Positions 12,201 to 27,200 of a DNA stretch of 64,000 nt are shown one piece after another. Each line of letters opens with the position of its first letter. Position 1 is the first letter of the stretch. The notes beneath the pieces are model-generated. The model was not told where the DNA came from. It did no database searches and was given only the letters and a program-made list of their open reading frames with translations. Source of the DNA: Lepisosteus oculatus (Eukaryota > Chordata > Actinopteri > Semionotiformes > Lepisosteidae); assembly GCF_040954835.1 (NCBI RefSeq), contig NC_090698.1, positions 69,881,284-69,945,283 of the forward strand. Reading direction: 5' to 3'. Both the position numbers and the translations under genes were made by a program.

Positions 12201-15200
12201 CAGGAATCGCCAGTGTCAGTGATGGTCTGAAGTGCAATGCAGCAGGCTTGCTGTGTTGACTGTGTGCCAGGCTGTTATTCACAAGCTTTCTGCCTCGGCA
12301 GTCGGTCAGTAGTTAACAGTGACCTGAGCTGGCAGAAAACCTTCCCTCAGCGTTTCATGGGATGGAGGCTGTCAGTCTATGCCTGCTGTGGTGAAACCTC
12401 TTGACCTGTAGCCTGGAATCTTTTCCCTTTACTTGTGGCAGATGAAAAAGACACACCTGCTCTGAACCCGAAACACCCTTATGTGCTGCGGTTGCCTGGA
12501 ATATATTTGAGGTTTGATTCTATTAGCTTTGTCAGGGTTGCGTGGATCAGCTGAGAGATGATTCAGCAGCACAGTAGCTGAAAATTGCTTTTGATGTTGG
12601 GAAACGTAAGATCAGGAAACGTGTGATAAACTGTAGTAGGCTTGCGTAATCCTTACATTAAGTGATTACAGTCCAGCACGTTTTATGCTATATCTCCGTG
12701 GACCATCAGCATTACAGATGATGAGTCCAAGTGTTTTATGAAGTGTTTGGATTGAAAGCCAGAACACCCTGTGTTGTTCATGTTATAAAGAAATAAGTAG
12801 TGTTTTAAAGAAATTCAACCAGTGAAGTATTCTGAAATGTTAATTACCTAAAGCCTGCCTACATCTGATGCTGCACCATGACGGCACACTTTGCATTGTT
12901 CTAGTGCAGCTGGCTGTCAGTGTCTCTTGTCTGTCCTGTCAGGGTGTGGTGAGCAGAACTCACTCTGACAATGTTACTGATCTGATGCAGTGGTCAATAA
13001 TGAAGGCTTTTTAGTTTTGTTTAAAATGTGACTTGCAAGTCCAGCACATGAATCCAATATCAGTTTTGCATTTTTGTTTTAAATGTACAGGCATATAGCT
13101 GTTTATAGATGCATTTCTTAGCCACTATTGACTGTTATAATCTTTACATATAAAACCATTTTAACATCTTACAAATGTGCTGTGTGGTAAACCAAGGATG
13201 ATATTTAACAACTACCAATTCTTGGTAGAATTCTGACAGATACTGATCATCATAAGAAACTTAATACTTAGAACTGTAACCATTTTTTGGGCAGGGGAAT
13301 GGCAATCTTGGCAGATTTATTTCTTATAATGAACAGCGCCAGTATTCATACCTCTATAGTTGCATTCCTACATTGTCAAGTTGTGAAGGAGATAAACATT
13401 TGCAGCCCAGCAGATTTCTTCAGAATGACAGTGAAACAAGAATCAGAAGCCACAAGTGTGGAAACTAAGCTTAAACTATGTGTTTAAAAACCAATAATAG
13501 GAGGCAAGCACGTCTTTACGCAGTGGGTTGTGGGAGTCTGTAACAAGCTACGCATCAGTGATGTTAAAGCTGATACCTGGGTTTCTTTCAGGAAGCACCT
13601 GATTGACACCCATGGATCCATTAGCTGCTAGCTATCAACTGGGCTTGATGGGCCAAAGGGCCTCGCTCATTTGTAGCTGTTCTTATGTTTTAGCCTGCAT
13701 AAACTGTGTGCAGATGTGTGCTTCTTCCTCGTGCTGTATTGTTTCTAAGATTGGCTCTGGCTTGCTGCAGCCCTCACCGGGATAAGATGCTTGCATATGA
13801 TGGATGAGAGGATAAAAATAACCACTTTTTACTGTTACTGGCTTCTTTCCTCCTATTGCCTTTCTGGGTCAATAGTACGCCTTGCAGATCTATGTGAAAT
13901 GGAGCCCGCTCTTCTATGGGAGGCTGCAAGGTCCTCAGATGTGTTGGAATTTTGACGGTAGCAGTAGACCTAAATTTCTGCAATCTGGTGCCTCATGTTC
14001 TGTGGCAAACCATACGTTTTAGTGCAGAATCACTTCTTTGATGTTTGGGATGCATTAAGTCTTTTAAAGCTTTTTAAATCTGCTTTTTAATTTTTTATAA
14101 TGCCATATTTATCTTCCCACATTTCTGTTGTAGAGAGGTGCCTGATTTTCCTGATTGTAATGTTTTTGTAAGTATGTGCTGTGTAAGGGATGCTTGTGTC
14201 CATGTGCCGATGGGTGCCTAAGCCAGCTGTGAATGCCCCCAGTGTGCTGAATTCTGTTAAAGACGGAACTGTCCTGTTCAGATTGGGAATTAACGGGTGA
14301 TATTTAATCCATTGAACTATTTAAGTCCTTTGCCATAAAATAAAAATACAAAAAGAAATATTTAAAACTCCATTCATGAGATAGAAACATTTTTACTTAC
14401 TTCACCAGTGGTATCGGATCCTGCATGTCCCAGCTCGCTTTAGTTTTAGTGTTCTCGTGTGATTCTCCTGGGTCATTAGTCTTTAATTAAATGGATGCCT
14501 TACCAGAAATAGCTTGTTAGGCTTCTTTTCCTAGCTGCCAGGAAGATGTCTCTGAGCGCCTCGAATCCAAGCCTGTGGATGGAGGAGGTCTCTGTGGACT
14601 CTCCAGGCTTGCACCAGTTTTCCTTTCCATTAATCACTCCTCTGCTGCCCCAGGCCCCCTCGGCCTGCTGCTGGGTCAGAAATGACCCTCAGGGTGGGAT
14701 TGCCCTCTTTTACCAAGTGCAGATGAGGCGGCTTTTCTTTGTAAGTGATTTCACTCTGAACTCTCAGCATTGTCTCAGGTTCCATGGTAAAAGTTACCCC
14801 AAGGTAAATTCGGAGAAGGTGCAGTAAGTGAAAGCCATCCTGTACATCTGACATAAAAAGCCATTGCATTTAAACAAATTCAGCATTTTTTATCACTCAA
14901 GTTCCAGCCATGGCTTATCACAGTGACTGTCCCATTTTCTATATATATATATTTCTACAATATAGAATCAGAATGTTGGGATGTTTTGCCATGGATCGAC
15001 ACAAACCGCCCCTACAATGTCTTAAGTGAAAACAAAATTCTATAGTATAGTATAATTCCTAAATTCATTATAAAACAGAAAAATAACTTTTGATAGTCAC
15101 CGTATGTCTAAGAGTGAAAATAAAATCCACATTTTTGTAAATGACCACTCTTAGAAGAAAATGCAAACCATCCTTTCATCCGGTATTGGGAAGTCACCTG

Positions 15201-18200
15201 TGCTGGTGCAGCAAGCCAGGGCCCATCCCTGAAGCACCACTACCTTCCCCTGGACAGGGACACCGGAGCCCCCCAAAAAGTAGGGGGTATTTGAATGCCA
15301 ATTAAACTGAGCAGGCATCCCACACCGAGGTCTTGGGAGTGAGCAAAAACCCTCGATGGCAAATTACATAACGACAGCATTTGGGTCTATTCAAAATGTA
15401 TAAGAAGCAATGAATATTTTGCTAAGGTGTTCTGCTTTTGGAAACATCACACAGAAAATGTTTTTTTTTTCTGGTTTTTGAAGTTCTGTGATGAAATTCC
15501 TGTGAATGCTGAAGTGCCAGGATATGACTTCACCTTAATCATTGGCAGCCTGAAGCTGGAGAACTATAACAATAATAATAATAATTGCTTACACTTATAT
15601 AGCGCTTTTCTGGACACTCCACTCAGAGGTCTTTACAGGTAATGGGGTCTCCCCTCCACCACCACCAGTGTGCAGCCCCACCTGGATGATGCGACGGCAG
15701 CCATAGTGCGCCAGAACGCTCCCCACACACCAGCTCTCAGTGGGGAGAGCTTGGTGCTTTGATTTCAATATGGATACATGCATTTAAAATGGAAACATAC
15801 GGTTTCAAACGAGAGGAAGCCATTTGCGGCATCTAGCTTATTTAGTTGTTAGTAGTTAATTGATTTTAGGAGCTAATCCAGTTGTATGATAGAAGGTCTG
15901 CAACTGAGGGTTAGGTAACCTGCCTGGCCAGTGTTTGGTAAGAGCCAATGGGAAATTTGGCCAGGACCCCGGGGTAACACCCCTACTCTTTTCGAGAAAC
16001 CCCCTGGGATTTTTAATGACCACAGAGTCAGGACCTCGCTTTTACGTCTCATCCGAACGACCGCGCCATTTTAGAGTATAGTGTCCCCGTCACTATACTG
16101 GAGCATTAGGACCCACACAGAGAGCAGGGTGAGCGCCCCCTGCTGGCCCCACTAACACCTCACCAGCAGCAACCTTAGTTTTTCCCAGGAGTTCTCCCAT
16201 CCAGGTACTGACCAGGCTCACACCTGCTGAGCTTCAGTGGGTTGCCAGTGTGAGTTGCAGGGTGACATGGCTGCTGGCATTAGTTGTAAAGCAAGTGGTG
16301 TTAGTTTTGAAGAGTGTGAGGTGTGTTGTTAAAGACATAGAAATACTTAATGAAACTGAACATTTTTCACATGAAAGATGGATTGGCAAGTAGCTTGCTG
16401 TGAGAAAGCACTGAAGGGTTTTTCTGGCTAAAGCCGGAGCCAACAACATGATGCAGTTCAAGAGGGATATTGGTTTAAAACAAAAATAATGCCTGCAGCT
16501 TGTGTATAAACATCAAGAGAAAAAATAATGGGGAGTCTGAAATCTTTGGTGTAATTGTGGACTTGGTTTAGATCAGTCGAAAGCAAAGACTAGTAACATG
16601 AAAACTGGAGGGTGCTGTGTGTGTAAATGCTAATATTCTGTTTATGGACATTTGTGTGTTTGAAAGGTTTATCTTTGAGGCCAAATGAGCATTATTTCTA
16701 AATATTGTAGCCTGATATTTATCGGTTAATGCAGCTCAGGTTCAGTCTTAGATTAGCATAGTAAAAGAGTTTGTTTTTTTATTTTAAAATCAGATTCTCA
16801 TGGAATACCCAGTAGTAAAATGGACATGCATAAGCAAAATAAATTTGCACACTTGTCCTGTTTAATCTTCTGTTGTATCATGGGAACAACATGTATTTGT
16901 GGATGAGGTGTCAGTAGAGATGCCTGAACTGGTGGTGTGGTTGAGATCTGTTTTGGCAGGAGGAGAAGAACAGGAATGAGTTGGAGAGAGGCTGTGCGTT
17001 TATTCTGCTTGCCCTTGCTGTCAAGTAGTTCAAGTTCAAGTTTATTGTCATTACACTCATATACATGGTATATGGTATAACGAAATGCTATTTAGCTAGC
17101 TCTCGGACATAAGTAGTACAAAGAGATAAAACAACAACAATGCAATTGTGTAGCAAAAGAAAGGTGGAGACAACAGGCAGTGTGCAAAAAACAACAACAG
17201 GTTTTTTCAACAACATGTAGTTGTTATCCAGAAAGGTGAAAATTGCTTTTTGTATTAGGATGTTTTCTGGGCTATAATATTGGAATGTATTCTAGTATTT
17301 GTTATAGTACATCTGTTAGAGCTGAGAAACTTTGGGGCAGTTTAGAGATCCCAAACTTGTCGGCATGTCTTTGGAATGGGGATGAATCTGCAACACCTAG
17401 CAAAACCTGAACAGATCGAGGGAGAACTTGCAGACTCCTAGCAGGAGGCATTCCAAGATGAAACCAGGAGCCAAAAGATGTGAAACCACAGCGTTAAACC
17501 GCCACACCCTCATGCTGCCCATGGGTACTAATTTTTATAAAGGTGCTGTTAAAAGCCCAAGAAGAGGTCAAGTACCCTAAAACCTCACCAAAAGACCAAT
17601 AGGCCTTCCACTTTGATCAGTAAGAATTGCTGTAGGATTGCTGTCGAAGACAGGTGTATCTGTGTACCTAGGGTTTCAACCAAATGTGTTGTGCTTGTTG
17701 CATGCATTTACAACTTTGACATGATATCGTTAATGTGATGGTTTATATAATATTGTATAAATCGTCAGACAGTAATCCAGAATGCTGGCAAAGCTCTAAA
17801 ATTTTAACATTTTACTTAGCTTTCTAGATAAGGGTAACTCTGCACTTCTCAGTAATCTCTTCGTACTGTACTTAGAAGAGTACAAAATTATTCTTCATCC
17901 TTTACACTGTGTGCTGCCTTTCTCCTACTTACATTTGCTTTGAAGCTTTGTGTCATGTGGAAAATTGCAGCAGCAATCATCTTGCTTTTCAAACAGTTTT
18001 GGGGTGTCTTTTTGTTAGTCTGTAGAGTAATGTATAGTTTGTGTCAGTGTAAATGTAAAACAATTGATATTATCTCATTGTAATCATTTTAGAAGGTGTA
18101 GTATTTTAAAGGCTGTATTTTGCTTAAATTTTAAAATACAATATTATGATTCTCTCCATATTTATACTGCTTGTTCCTTGTTTGTATACAGCCTCCTGAA

Positions 18201-21200
18201 CAAACAGCTTTTGTCTTTATTAAATATCTGTGTACCATGTGGTTTTTACCTGGCATTTAATCTGATCATGTGATTGTGAAAGCATTTTCTGCGTGCATGC
18301 TGGCAGTGTGACAAGCTACTTAATGACTGGAAGCTCTGAAAACAGTGTCTTGATTCAAAAACGGAAAAGAACAAGAGAAGTTGTCTCTTATGTCGGCCTC
18401 AGGCGGTGATTCAGACACAGTGTGCGCTCAAGGATTGCACTAGCTCCTGCTCAGGAACAGCAGCAGACCACAATCAGAGATGCATCGGAGCCATTACACA
18501 GGAAGCTCATGTCCCTCAAAAACTGGAGCTGTCTTAATATAACCGCCAGCCGGGGCAGAAACGGCACAGTTGTATCGGCACAACATTAAGAGTTTTGTCT
18601 GCCTCACTAGTAAAGAAGGCTTTGAAGGACACAAATTAGTTCTGCTCACTGGACTTGAAGGTAAACTGTGATGTGAGTGCGTTAACTGGGATGTTGGCTA
18701 GTTATGAAAAGGCTGTTTGTTCCTGCATGTTTTTCCAGAGGTTTTTCAGCCTTTGATGTCGAGATCAGTTGCTGAGCACAGGCCGAGGCTGCCAGTGCGT
18801 ATATTCATGCTGAGCACACTGTGGTCAGGCGGCTTTCCCGTTTCAGCCGTTGGGCTGGTTTCTTTTTCCAGCCGAGACCCATCTTATTGCTTAGTGTTGC
18901 CGAACTCGTTCTGAATTGCCGATTTAATTTTCCTGGTTTGGTGGCCTGAGTGTAACAATGTCAGTATTGGTAGTATTCATTTAGTTGATGCCTTCATCCA
19001 TCGCACCTTACAATAGAATCCATTCTGATTGTGGTGTTGTAGCTTGAGCTTGAGTTTGAGCACAGGGAACTGAAGTATAGTGAACTAAAGTATAGTGAGC
19101 CCCTGTTCTTTTAGCCAGTTAATTTGTCTATGAGAGACTTGTACCCACCAGACACAGCCAAACCAAGCAGTCTGTCTCTGCTCCTGTCCGGTCAGAAGAA
19201 GGCAGAAGGCACCGCAGTGATAGAAGGTTTGAATGGCTCTTTTCGGGAAACAAACTGTATGGCAAGATGGCGGAAAAGCGAAAATATTTCGTAGTGGTAG
19301 CTTGTGAAAGTAACAGATTGTTTTTATTTGATCCAGCACTGTGCATACATTTGTAACTAGAGTTAAAGCTCTCTGGTGCCGGACACTGCAGCAACAACAT
19401 AATCACGTTGTAGCTCTGTCGGCAATGGGCCACGCAGAAAAGGAAGTGAACAATAGGTAACAGAGAAAAGAACTGAGCTGCCAGCATGGCGCATGTGACT
19501 GTGCGTGGCGAGTCTGTGCGAAGAGGGCAGAGAGCCACGCTCCCTCTTTCCTTGGGCTGGGCAGCTGTTCCGGGCTCCAGGCCTGCACTCCCTCCTGATG
19601 ATGACCTCCTCCCCTATAGCTCAGGCCTTCGAGAGGATGATGAGCCCCACGGGCCCCAGCCCCAACCCTAATGTGCCCTCGGAGTACTGCTCCACCATCC
19701 CACCCCTGCAGCAGGCTCGTGCCGCTGGGACCCTCAACTCCCCTCCGCCTACTGTCATGGTGCCCGTCTCCGTGCTCAAGCACCCAGGAAGCGAAGGTAA
19801 CCTTGCAGTCTGCTCTTCTGCCTCTCTGTTAGTCCAGAAGGGGCCATGTGCCTCAAACCAGCAGCAGTTGCATAAAATGGAAAGGAAGCTATGAGAGAGA
19901 GATCTTATGAATTGCAAGATATTGCCTTTTCCTTTTCAGTCCTTACATTTTTTCGATCATTCATTACCTAACAGTCTGGATGACACATCCAATTTAATAA
20001 TGGTTATTCTTTCTAGATAATACCTAGCCAATTTGAAATCAGATCAATATGGATCACATCACTTGTCCACCCCTCCCCCAATCCCATACAGAATGAGCTT
20101 AGCAGACCCACTTTCTATTTTGCACTCTGTAAGCCTTTAAAAGAAACCACCTCAAAGTGCTTTGCTATATATGGAAAAACACATTTCATATATAACAAAT
20201 ATCTTGTTTGTGGGACCAGTAGGGAACGCTCGCCCTGCGGTCTGTGTGGGCTCTAATGACTCAATATAGTGATGAGATCACTATACTGTACAAAAGGCAC
20301 TGTCCTTCAGATGAGATGTAAATCCCGCATTTCAAAATGACTCTCCATCATTGATAATCACAGGATGTTTTTTGAAAAGAGTAGGAGTGTTACCCCAGTG
20401 CCCTGGCCAAATTTCCTCCCCGCCTTTATCGTTCATGGCCTCCTAATAATCCCCATCTCTAGGAATTTGCTTCAGTGCTCTGTTTTTCTCCTCATCGATA
20501 GCTGATGTGTGGTGAGCGAACTAGTGCACTTTGTCTGCCTTTGCATTTTCTGGTGTGGGGCTGCACATTGCTGCTGGTTGAGGAGAGTCCCCAGTACCTG
20601 TAAAGTCCTTGGAGTGGAGTGTCTTGAACAGTGCTATATAAGTGTAAGGAATTATGATGATGGAAGAAAATTACAAAACTAAGAAAACAGATCCGGCACA
20701 GAAGATAATCGCAAACAGTCCTCTCTGAAAGAGTAGATTTTTGATGGTTTGTCCCCTTTAATCTCTTCTTTTGATCCTACTGCAGGATTTCCCAGGGAAC
20801 AGAAGCGAGTGTGGTTTGCCGATGGTATTTTGCCAAATGGAGAAGTTGCGGACACAACTAAGCTCTCTGCTGGAAGTAAGAGATCCTCCCAGGACCCCAG
20901 CCCTTCAACACCAGAACCCCCAGTGGTAAGACACTACTCCTCCGTTCTGCATGTGGCTCTTCTGTAGGAAAATTAGCACTTTGGGGTTTTTGCTTGCACT
21001 GCTGTGTTCATAGTGTGTTCTTCGCCTTTGCTTTGTGTATAAATAAATGAGCCTTTTAAAGTGAGAGTGTTTTACTTGACACTATACAGCCGCTCCGCTT
21101 CTTACCAACATTTGCAGGTATGAGCATGTTCACATAAAACGGGTGAACTGCAGAGCTGCTTTGTACTGTGGCGCATCAGGTATTTGCATATCAACCAACA

Positions 21201-24200
21201 TAGTGATTTGTTACTATTTAAAATGCATGCTAATTTCTGCACACTTTCTGACTCTGGCATTGATTTAAATGGTTTTACAACTTCCATAATGCCTTTTCAA
21301 GGATAAGGGGCTCTAGGCTACTCTAAATATCCTTAATGTGACCTCCTATTTTTATTAAATCTCTTGGAAATTCAATTTCCAGGTCATGAACAGTCCATCC
21401 TGTAAACAGGGTCGAGGAATTTGTACATTTGTACGGTGGGGAGCCACTCTCAGAAAGGGGGGTATTCGCCCTGACTCGTTCATTCGGTTCTTAGTTACAG
21501 AATCCAAAGATCTCAACCAGTTGTTGCTTTAAAGAAGCCAGGGCATGGGCTTCAATAACATGACATTGGTACTTATTCTAGATGATCACAACCCTTTGTA
21601 TAAAAGTGTGCTATGTATACATAGAATTTAAGCTTTTCAGAATACAAATTTGGTAAAACCAGCAGCACTTTTGATGTTAGAGGTGTGATAGAATGCTAAA
21701 TGGTATGCAGGGGATACTGAATAAACGTTGTCCATGCTGTACTGGCCATAATAAAATGACAGAGATAGTAGAACAAAATCGCCTTTGTTAATCTTCTTAC
21801 TTCTCCAGTTCTGGTTTAATTATCAAGGGCCTTCTTGAAAGAAGCTTTGCATGAAGCCTCAGATCTTTTCAATCCTATTTACACATTTGCATGTTTGCTC
21901 CGTTGTGGTGTGTAATGAAGTGTCTCCTTTCCCAGTCCCAGGTGAAGAGTGAACAGGAAGGACCTGCTGCTGCATTGCTGGGTGATGATGCGGAAGCCGG
22001 AGCAACCGGGCCAGAGCAGGCCCCTAGTGATGCAGGGAGTCCTCTTAGTGGGACTCCTGATGGCCCAGGAGACAGCAGGACCCTTGTCAGCGGGCCCTGG
22101 GATTACAGCCTGCTCTGTGCCGTGGGGAGCTGTGTGACCAAGGCGGACAGCCTGCTCCCGGATGATGAGGAGGGCCTGCCTCCCCTGCTAATAGCCACAG
22201 GAGAGCAGGGAGGAGGTGAGGCTGCAGACAGGGCTTGCGCAGAACAGACTCTCGAATGCATGTGCAAGAGAGTAAGACCTGTGCGACCTTCAGTACATCA
22301 GCTCTTCACTTACAGCATTCATTTAGTGTCCAGCATTTGGTTCTAACTCTTCCTAAGCTATCGATGCAAAAACACGTTATGTTTCAAACCTTAGGTGTAA
22401 GAATTGCATGCTTGTTTACTATGCTACAAGCTCAGCGATCAAAGAGGTCTATTTCGTATTTGTGTTTTATACAACACTGGAATAGAAATAGAGGCTGGAG
22501 ATGAAATAATAATAAGGATCTATTCCTAGCTAAAACTTTTTTGGAACCTTCTAGGTTTTTAGGTTTTTCATTATGTTTCAGTTGGTTTTGTGCCTTGACG
22601 TTTTTCCTGGTGCTGTGTACGCCAGAGGGGTTTGTGGTGAAAAGACTGTTTGTTTTGTAAATGCAGACCCATTAGTGGAGGAACTTCCCTCTCCCGGCCA
22701 GATCCTGCTGCTGCTGGAGGAAGGAGGACCACGACCTCTGACCTTTGTTCTGAACGCAAACCTTCTGGTCAATGTCAAAGCAGTCTCCTGTACGTAACGC
22801 TTGCCTTTCCTTTGCTCCGAGACCCTCATAGTTAATCTGTAAATGTGCCCAGCATGATGTTCGCTAACCCACAGCCTGCCAAGCCCTTTTGAAAGAATAA
22901 ATTATTCATTCTCACATGAATTTCTCAATTCTTTTGTAAGAACATCATTTTCTAGGGTTATGCTCTGACAACAGTTCATAAAGTAGGACTGTGTCAAAGA
23001 TAACATGGCAAGGTGTTTCTAGACTTTTCTTCATTGCTGCTTGCACCTCATGTATCACACTGATAGATTACCCATGTTCCCTTGTCAGTGAATGCATTAG
23101 TACAAATATCGTCCTCATCATAGGGATGCAGTTAATGTTCTTGCCTTTCCTGCATCTTGTTAAGTGAAGCACTTTCAATAAAGACGATTTGGAATACCTT
23201 TCCTGTCATATTTAGGAAAACGAGCTGGCCAGTTGCTGGGGGAGATTTTTGGTTTGAGGTTAGGAAGCCCTCAGAAGTCGATGGTTTACTGATTTGGGCT
23301 GGCCCTTGGCCGCCTCACATTTCGGTTGTTTATCTAAATTTAACAGATGTCTAGATTGCAATCGTCCGGTCGAAGTTTTGGCACATGGCGATTTGGAAAT
23401 TTGTAAAAAAACGACAAACCGAAATGAGGAAAGTGGTATGACAGAATGAGGTGACGGAACGTGTACCACCGTTTTACATATTTCCATCCTTACAATGTTA
23501 TGTTGGTTAATAATGAAAATAGCCACAAACCTGTCAAAATCTTAATTGCTAGATTTAATAATACTGTTTATTTTGCTTTCAAGCAATTCATCTCTCTCTC
23601 TTAAGTGTGTTAAGTAAGTGATTTCAACTAAATCAATTCTGTGCCCATTTAAAAGAGACAGAAAAACAGATTTGACAGAGGCTGCGGGTGCAAAAGGTGT
23701 AGTCTGTTGTAATGCAATTACTGGCCGTTATGGTAGCCAGCAGCCATATACATTAAGTAAATGTGACATAGTGTGTGACCCTAACACGAATTTGACGTAA
23801 AGGTTAAAAGCAGGAAGCCAGCCACAACTGGAAACGTGTGAGGTACCTGAACAGGCTCTACTGCTGGTTTGTTCTGAACAGTTTATCTGTGAAGTGGTTA
23901 ACGACTTTAAAAGTCTCGGTGTTCACGATGGCGGGGGCAGTTTGTTGGAACTAACATAAGGATGATTTCACTGGACAACACCTGGTGCACCTATTAAAAC
24001 CGCAATTTCCATCCATTGCTATCGTCAAGTGAGGATTATATTTAAATTTAGGTCTTTGATTAACAGTATAACACTCTGCATATCGTCAAGTATGTATTTC
24101 TTAACATTGAAGTTTTGTATTTCTAACTGACACGTTTAAAATTACAGTGTTTGAATATCCTAATGTAAGATAATGTCCTGTCTTTAAAAACGTTTTGCAA

Positions 24201-27200
24201 AGGTTAGGTGCCTGTTTCATTACCATCATAATTAAAACAGACATGAGCTTAAAGCAGCCTGGAAATGGATGGATTGCCATTTCTTCTGTGTGTTCACGTA
24301 TATGTTAGGCAGCTCTGGTCCTGCAGTTACTGATCCTGGGTCTGCGTCGAAAAGGTGACCTAAATCTGTCAGTCAAGTTACACCTTTTCATTGTAGGTTG
24401 CTTCTCTTGAGAAGAGATATCCAACTCCAGCTGCAAATGCAGTTTTGAGAGGGGTCAGAGAGTAGTGAATACATGCATCCCACCGCCAACCACTGTGGGT
24501 TCTTCTTCTTTCTGGTATTTTGAAGAAACAACATGGTGCATCCTCGTTCCTTATTTGTTTTCCCCTTTTGTTGTGTGCTCTCTGCTGCAGATGGTGGTCG
24601 AAAGTGCTGGTGTTTCAGCTCCAATGGTCTTCAGGGCGTAGGCCAGTCGGAGATAGTCATCTTGCTGCAGTGCCTCCCAGATGAGAACACTCTGCCCAAA
24701 GACATCTTCAGGCTCTACATCACCATGTACCAGGATGCCCAGAAAGGTAAAGGATCATTGAAGTGCCAGTGAGGGGGTGGATTAATGGTAAAGGATTATC
24801 ATTGGGTGTCAGGCTAAATCGACTCCTTCACACTGCCAGTGTCGGAATGTAATTGCCTTCTGTTTTGAATATTTAATTTCTGCATGTTGGACCAGTGACA
24901 CTGAAATCTTATTTGTCACCCCTGATGTGAGTTATGTCCCTGTGGACAGAGGGATTTTAAAGGAACAGTATAGCTTGTCATTTCAGACTTGTAAAACTGA
25001 AACAATAAAGGTTCATGATGCCTGTTTTCACTTATTTTTCTTTGTAACCTCTGTTGATTTGTAACTTGCTCAAATAAAATGGCAGCATTAACCAAGAGCA
25101 TTTATGTAAGGAGATTGTAGAATGGCAGGTGTGAAATTCATGAACATTGATGTCAAGTTTTGTACAGTACATACCAGAAGTTAATTTAGTCCGAATACAG
25201 TAATTCCTAACATGTAGCTTAAAAAACACCATGCCGTGCTCTGGGAACCTATGTGGTTTGTCAAGATGACCCTTCCTAGTCCTGTTCATTCTCCACATGT
25301 GTTTTGAATGTTTTTGTCTTAATTCAAGTTTTTTTTTAACTATTACTTATTCTTAAAATAAGTTTGTCTTTAATTCATAATGTTGACAAAGGGCAAAGTA
25401 TTGTAAAATGAAATTTCAGATCGATTTTCCCATCTTCATCTCATCCTTCAGGAACATTTGTGGAGAACCTGGGCAACGTAACATTCACGGAGAGTTTCCT
25501 GGGCAGTAAAGACCATGGAGGATTCCTCTTCATTTCACCCAGCTTCCAGCCTCTGGAGGGTCTCCCACTGCCCTCCAGCCCTTTCTTGTTTGGGGTGCTC
25601 ATCCAGAAGCTGGAGGTGCCCTGGGCCAAAGTATTCCCCTTGCGCCTACTGCTGCGACTGGGGGCTGAGTACAAAGGTGAGCCAAAAACAGCCAGAACCG
25701 TTCGCAGTTTTGAGCATTCTGCCTTAATCCGTTTTCTCTGCTCTTTGGACTCCAGTTCTCAAATCAATTACAGATTTCCTTGAATGCCTCCTGGCTGCTA
25801 TTTGAAAATTAACCTTCTATGTGAACTTGATCAAAATATGCTATAAATATACCTAATTGTATGCTCTGTATGTACAGTATCTGTTATTGTTGTTGCCTGT
25901 TCAAAGAGCTCACCGCTCAGGTGGAGCAGTGGCTCTGTGGCTCAGGATCTGTGTCTGTGGCTGGAAGGTTGCCGGTTTGTATCCCGCAGCCGGCAGAGGA
26001 ATCCTACTCCGTTGGGCTCCTGAGCAAGGCCCTTAACCCCAGCTGCTCCAGGGGCGCTGTACAATGGCGGACCCTGTGCTCTGACCCTCAGCTTCTCTCC
26101 CTGTCTGTGTCTCTCATAGAGAGCAAGCTGGGGTATGTGAAAAGACAAATTCCTAATGCAAGAAATTGTATATGGTCAATACAGGTCACCAAGACCTGTA
26201 TTGATTATTCCCCAGGATCTTTTTTCGAGGCTGAAAATTCTCTAGTTTACTTCTGATAATTGTTTCCATATCGTCACATATATTAGAAGTCGGACTTATT
26301 GATTTCTAATTACTTGGATCGGTATTGTCTATTTTTATAGATGGGAGCTACATGAGCAATTCTCCAGTCTATGGTACTATCCCTGTCTTGTTAGAAGAAC
26401 AAAATCAGTGGCATATTATATTTTCTTTTTTTAGTACAATTGGTAGATATAATTGGACACTGGAGATTTGTTAATCTTGAGTTCATCTATTACCTGGAAT
26501 ATTTTGGTCTCTCCTATTCTAATACTATTACTGAATGCAGAACTCTGTTAGGTATGTTGTTGATTTCTTTGGTGAATATCCGAAATGAAATGCTTATTTA
26601 AGTACTTCAGTCATCCCTTTCGGTGTCTAGAAATTTGCCTTTGTTGTCCTGAATACATTTGCTCTGTCCTTTGTGTTCCCTTTCTCGTTAATCTCCTTTT
26701 TTTTTTTTTGCCTGTGCTTACAATTTATTGTGTTCATTTTCTTCACTTGGGTCCTGTTGATTTTTAATCATTTCATAAACTGTTTTTTAGCTTTTTATTT
26801 CCTCACTCTTGGGGATTAATCTGTTTTGTGCTCCAAGCAGAATCTGTTTAAACTGTGGCCTTCCGTTCTTCACTCCCAACTGCCATTGGAAAGAAAAATC
26901 TTAATTATACAGTATTGAATTATAATTTGCATCTGCTTTTGGTGGTTTGTGGCATTCCCCCAACACTATAAATACAGAGTGATTTTTTTGCAAGTCTGGT
27001 CCATCGTGGGTTTCTCGTTTCCTCTAGGTTTAGTACCTAAGCCTGAATATTGTTTTTGTTACATAATGCTACCTCTTCCCCTCTTCATCTTCTGTACACC
27101 ATATGTTCCGTACTAGAACATAGCCAGCACATCCTCCCCATTCTATCAGGAAATATGCCCATTATTATCAACCCAATCCTACCATGCATGAACCTTTCCA

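Noticed and set aside
25861..26256. 131-codon frame as an alternative ZFYVE16 exon
   Set aside because: Most of it is the tRNA-derived SINE at 25905-26165.
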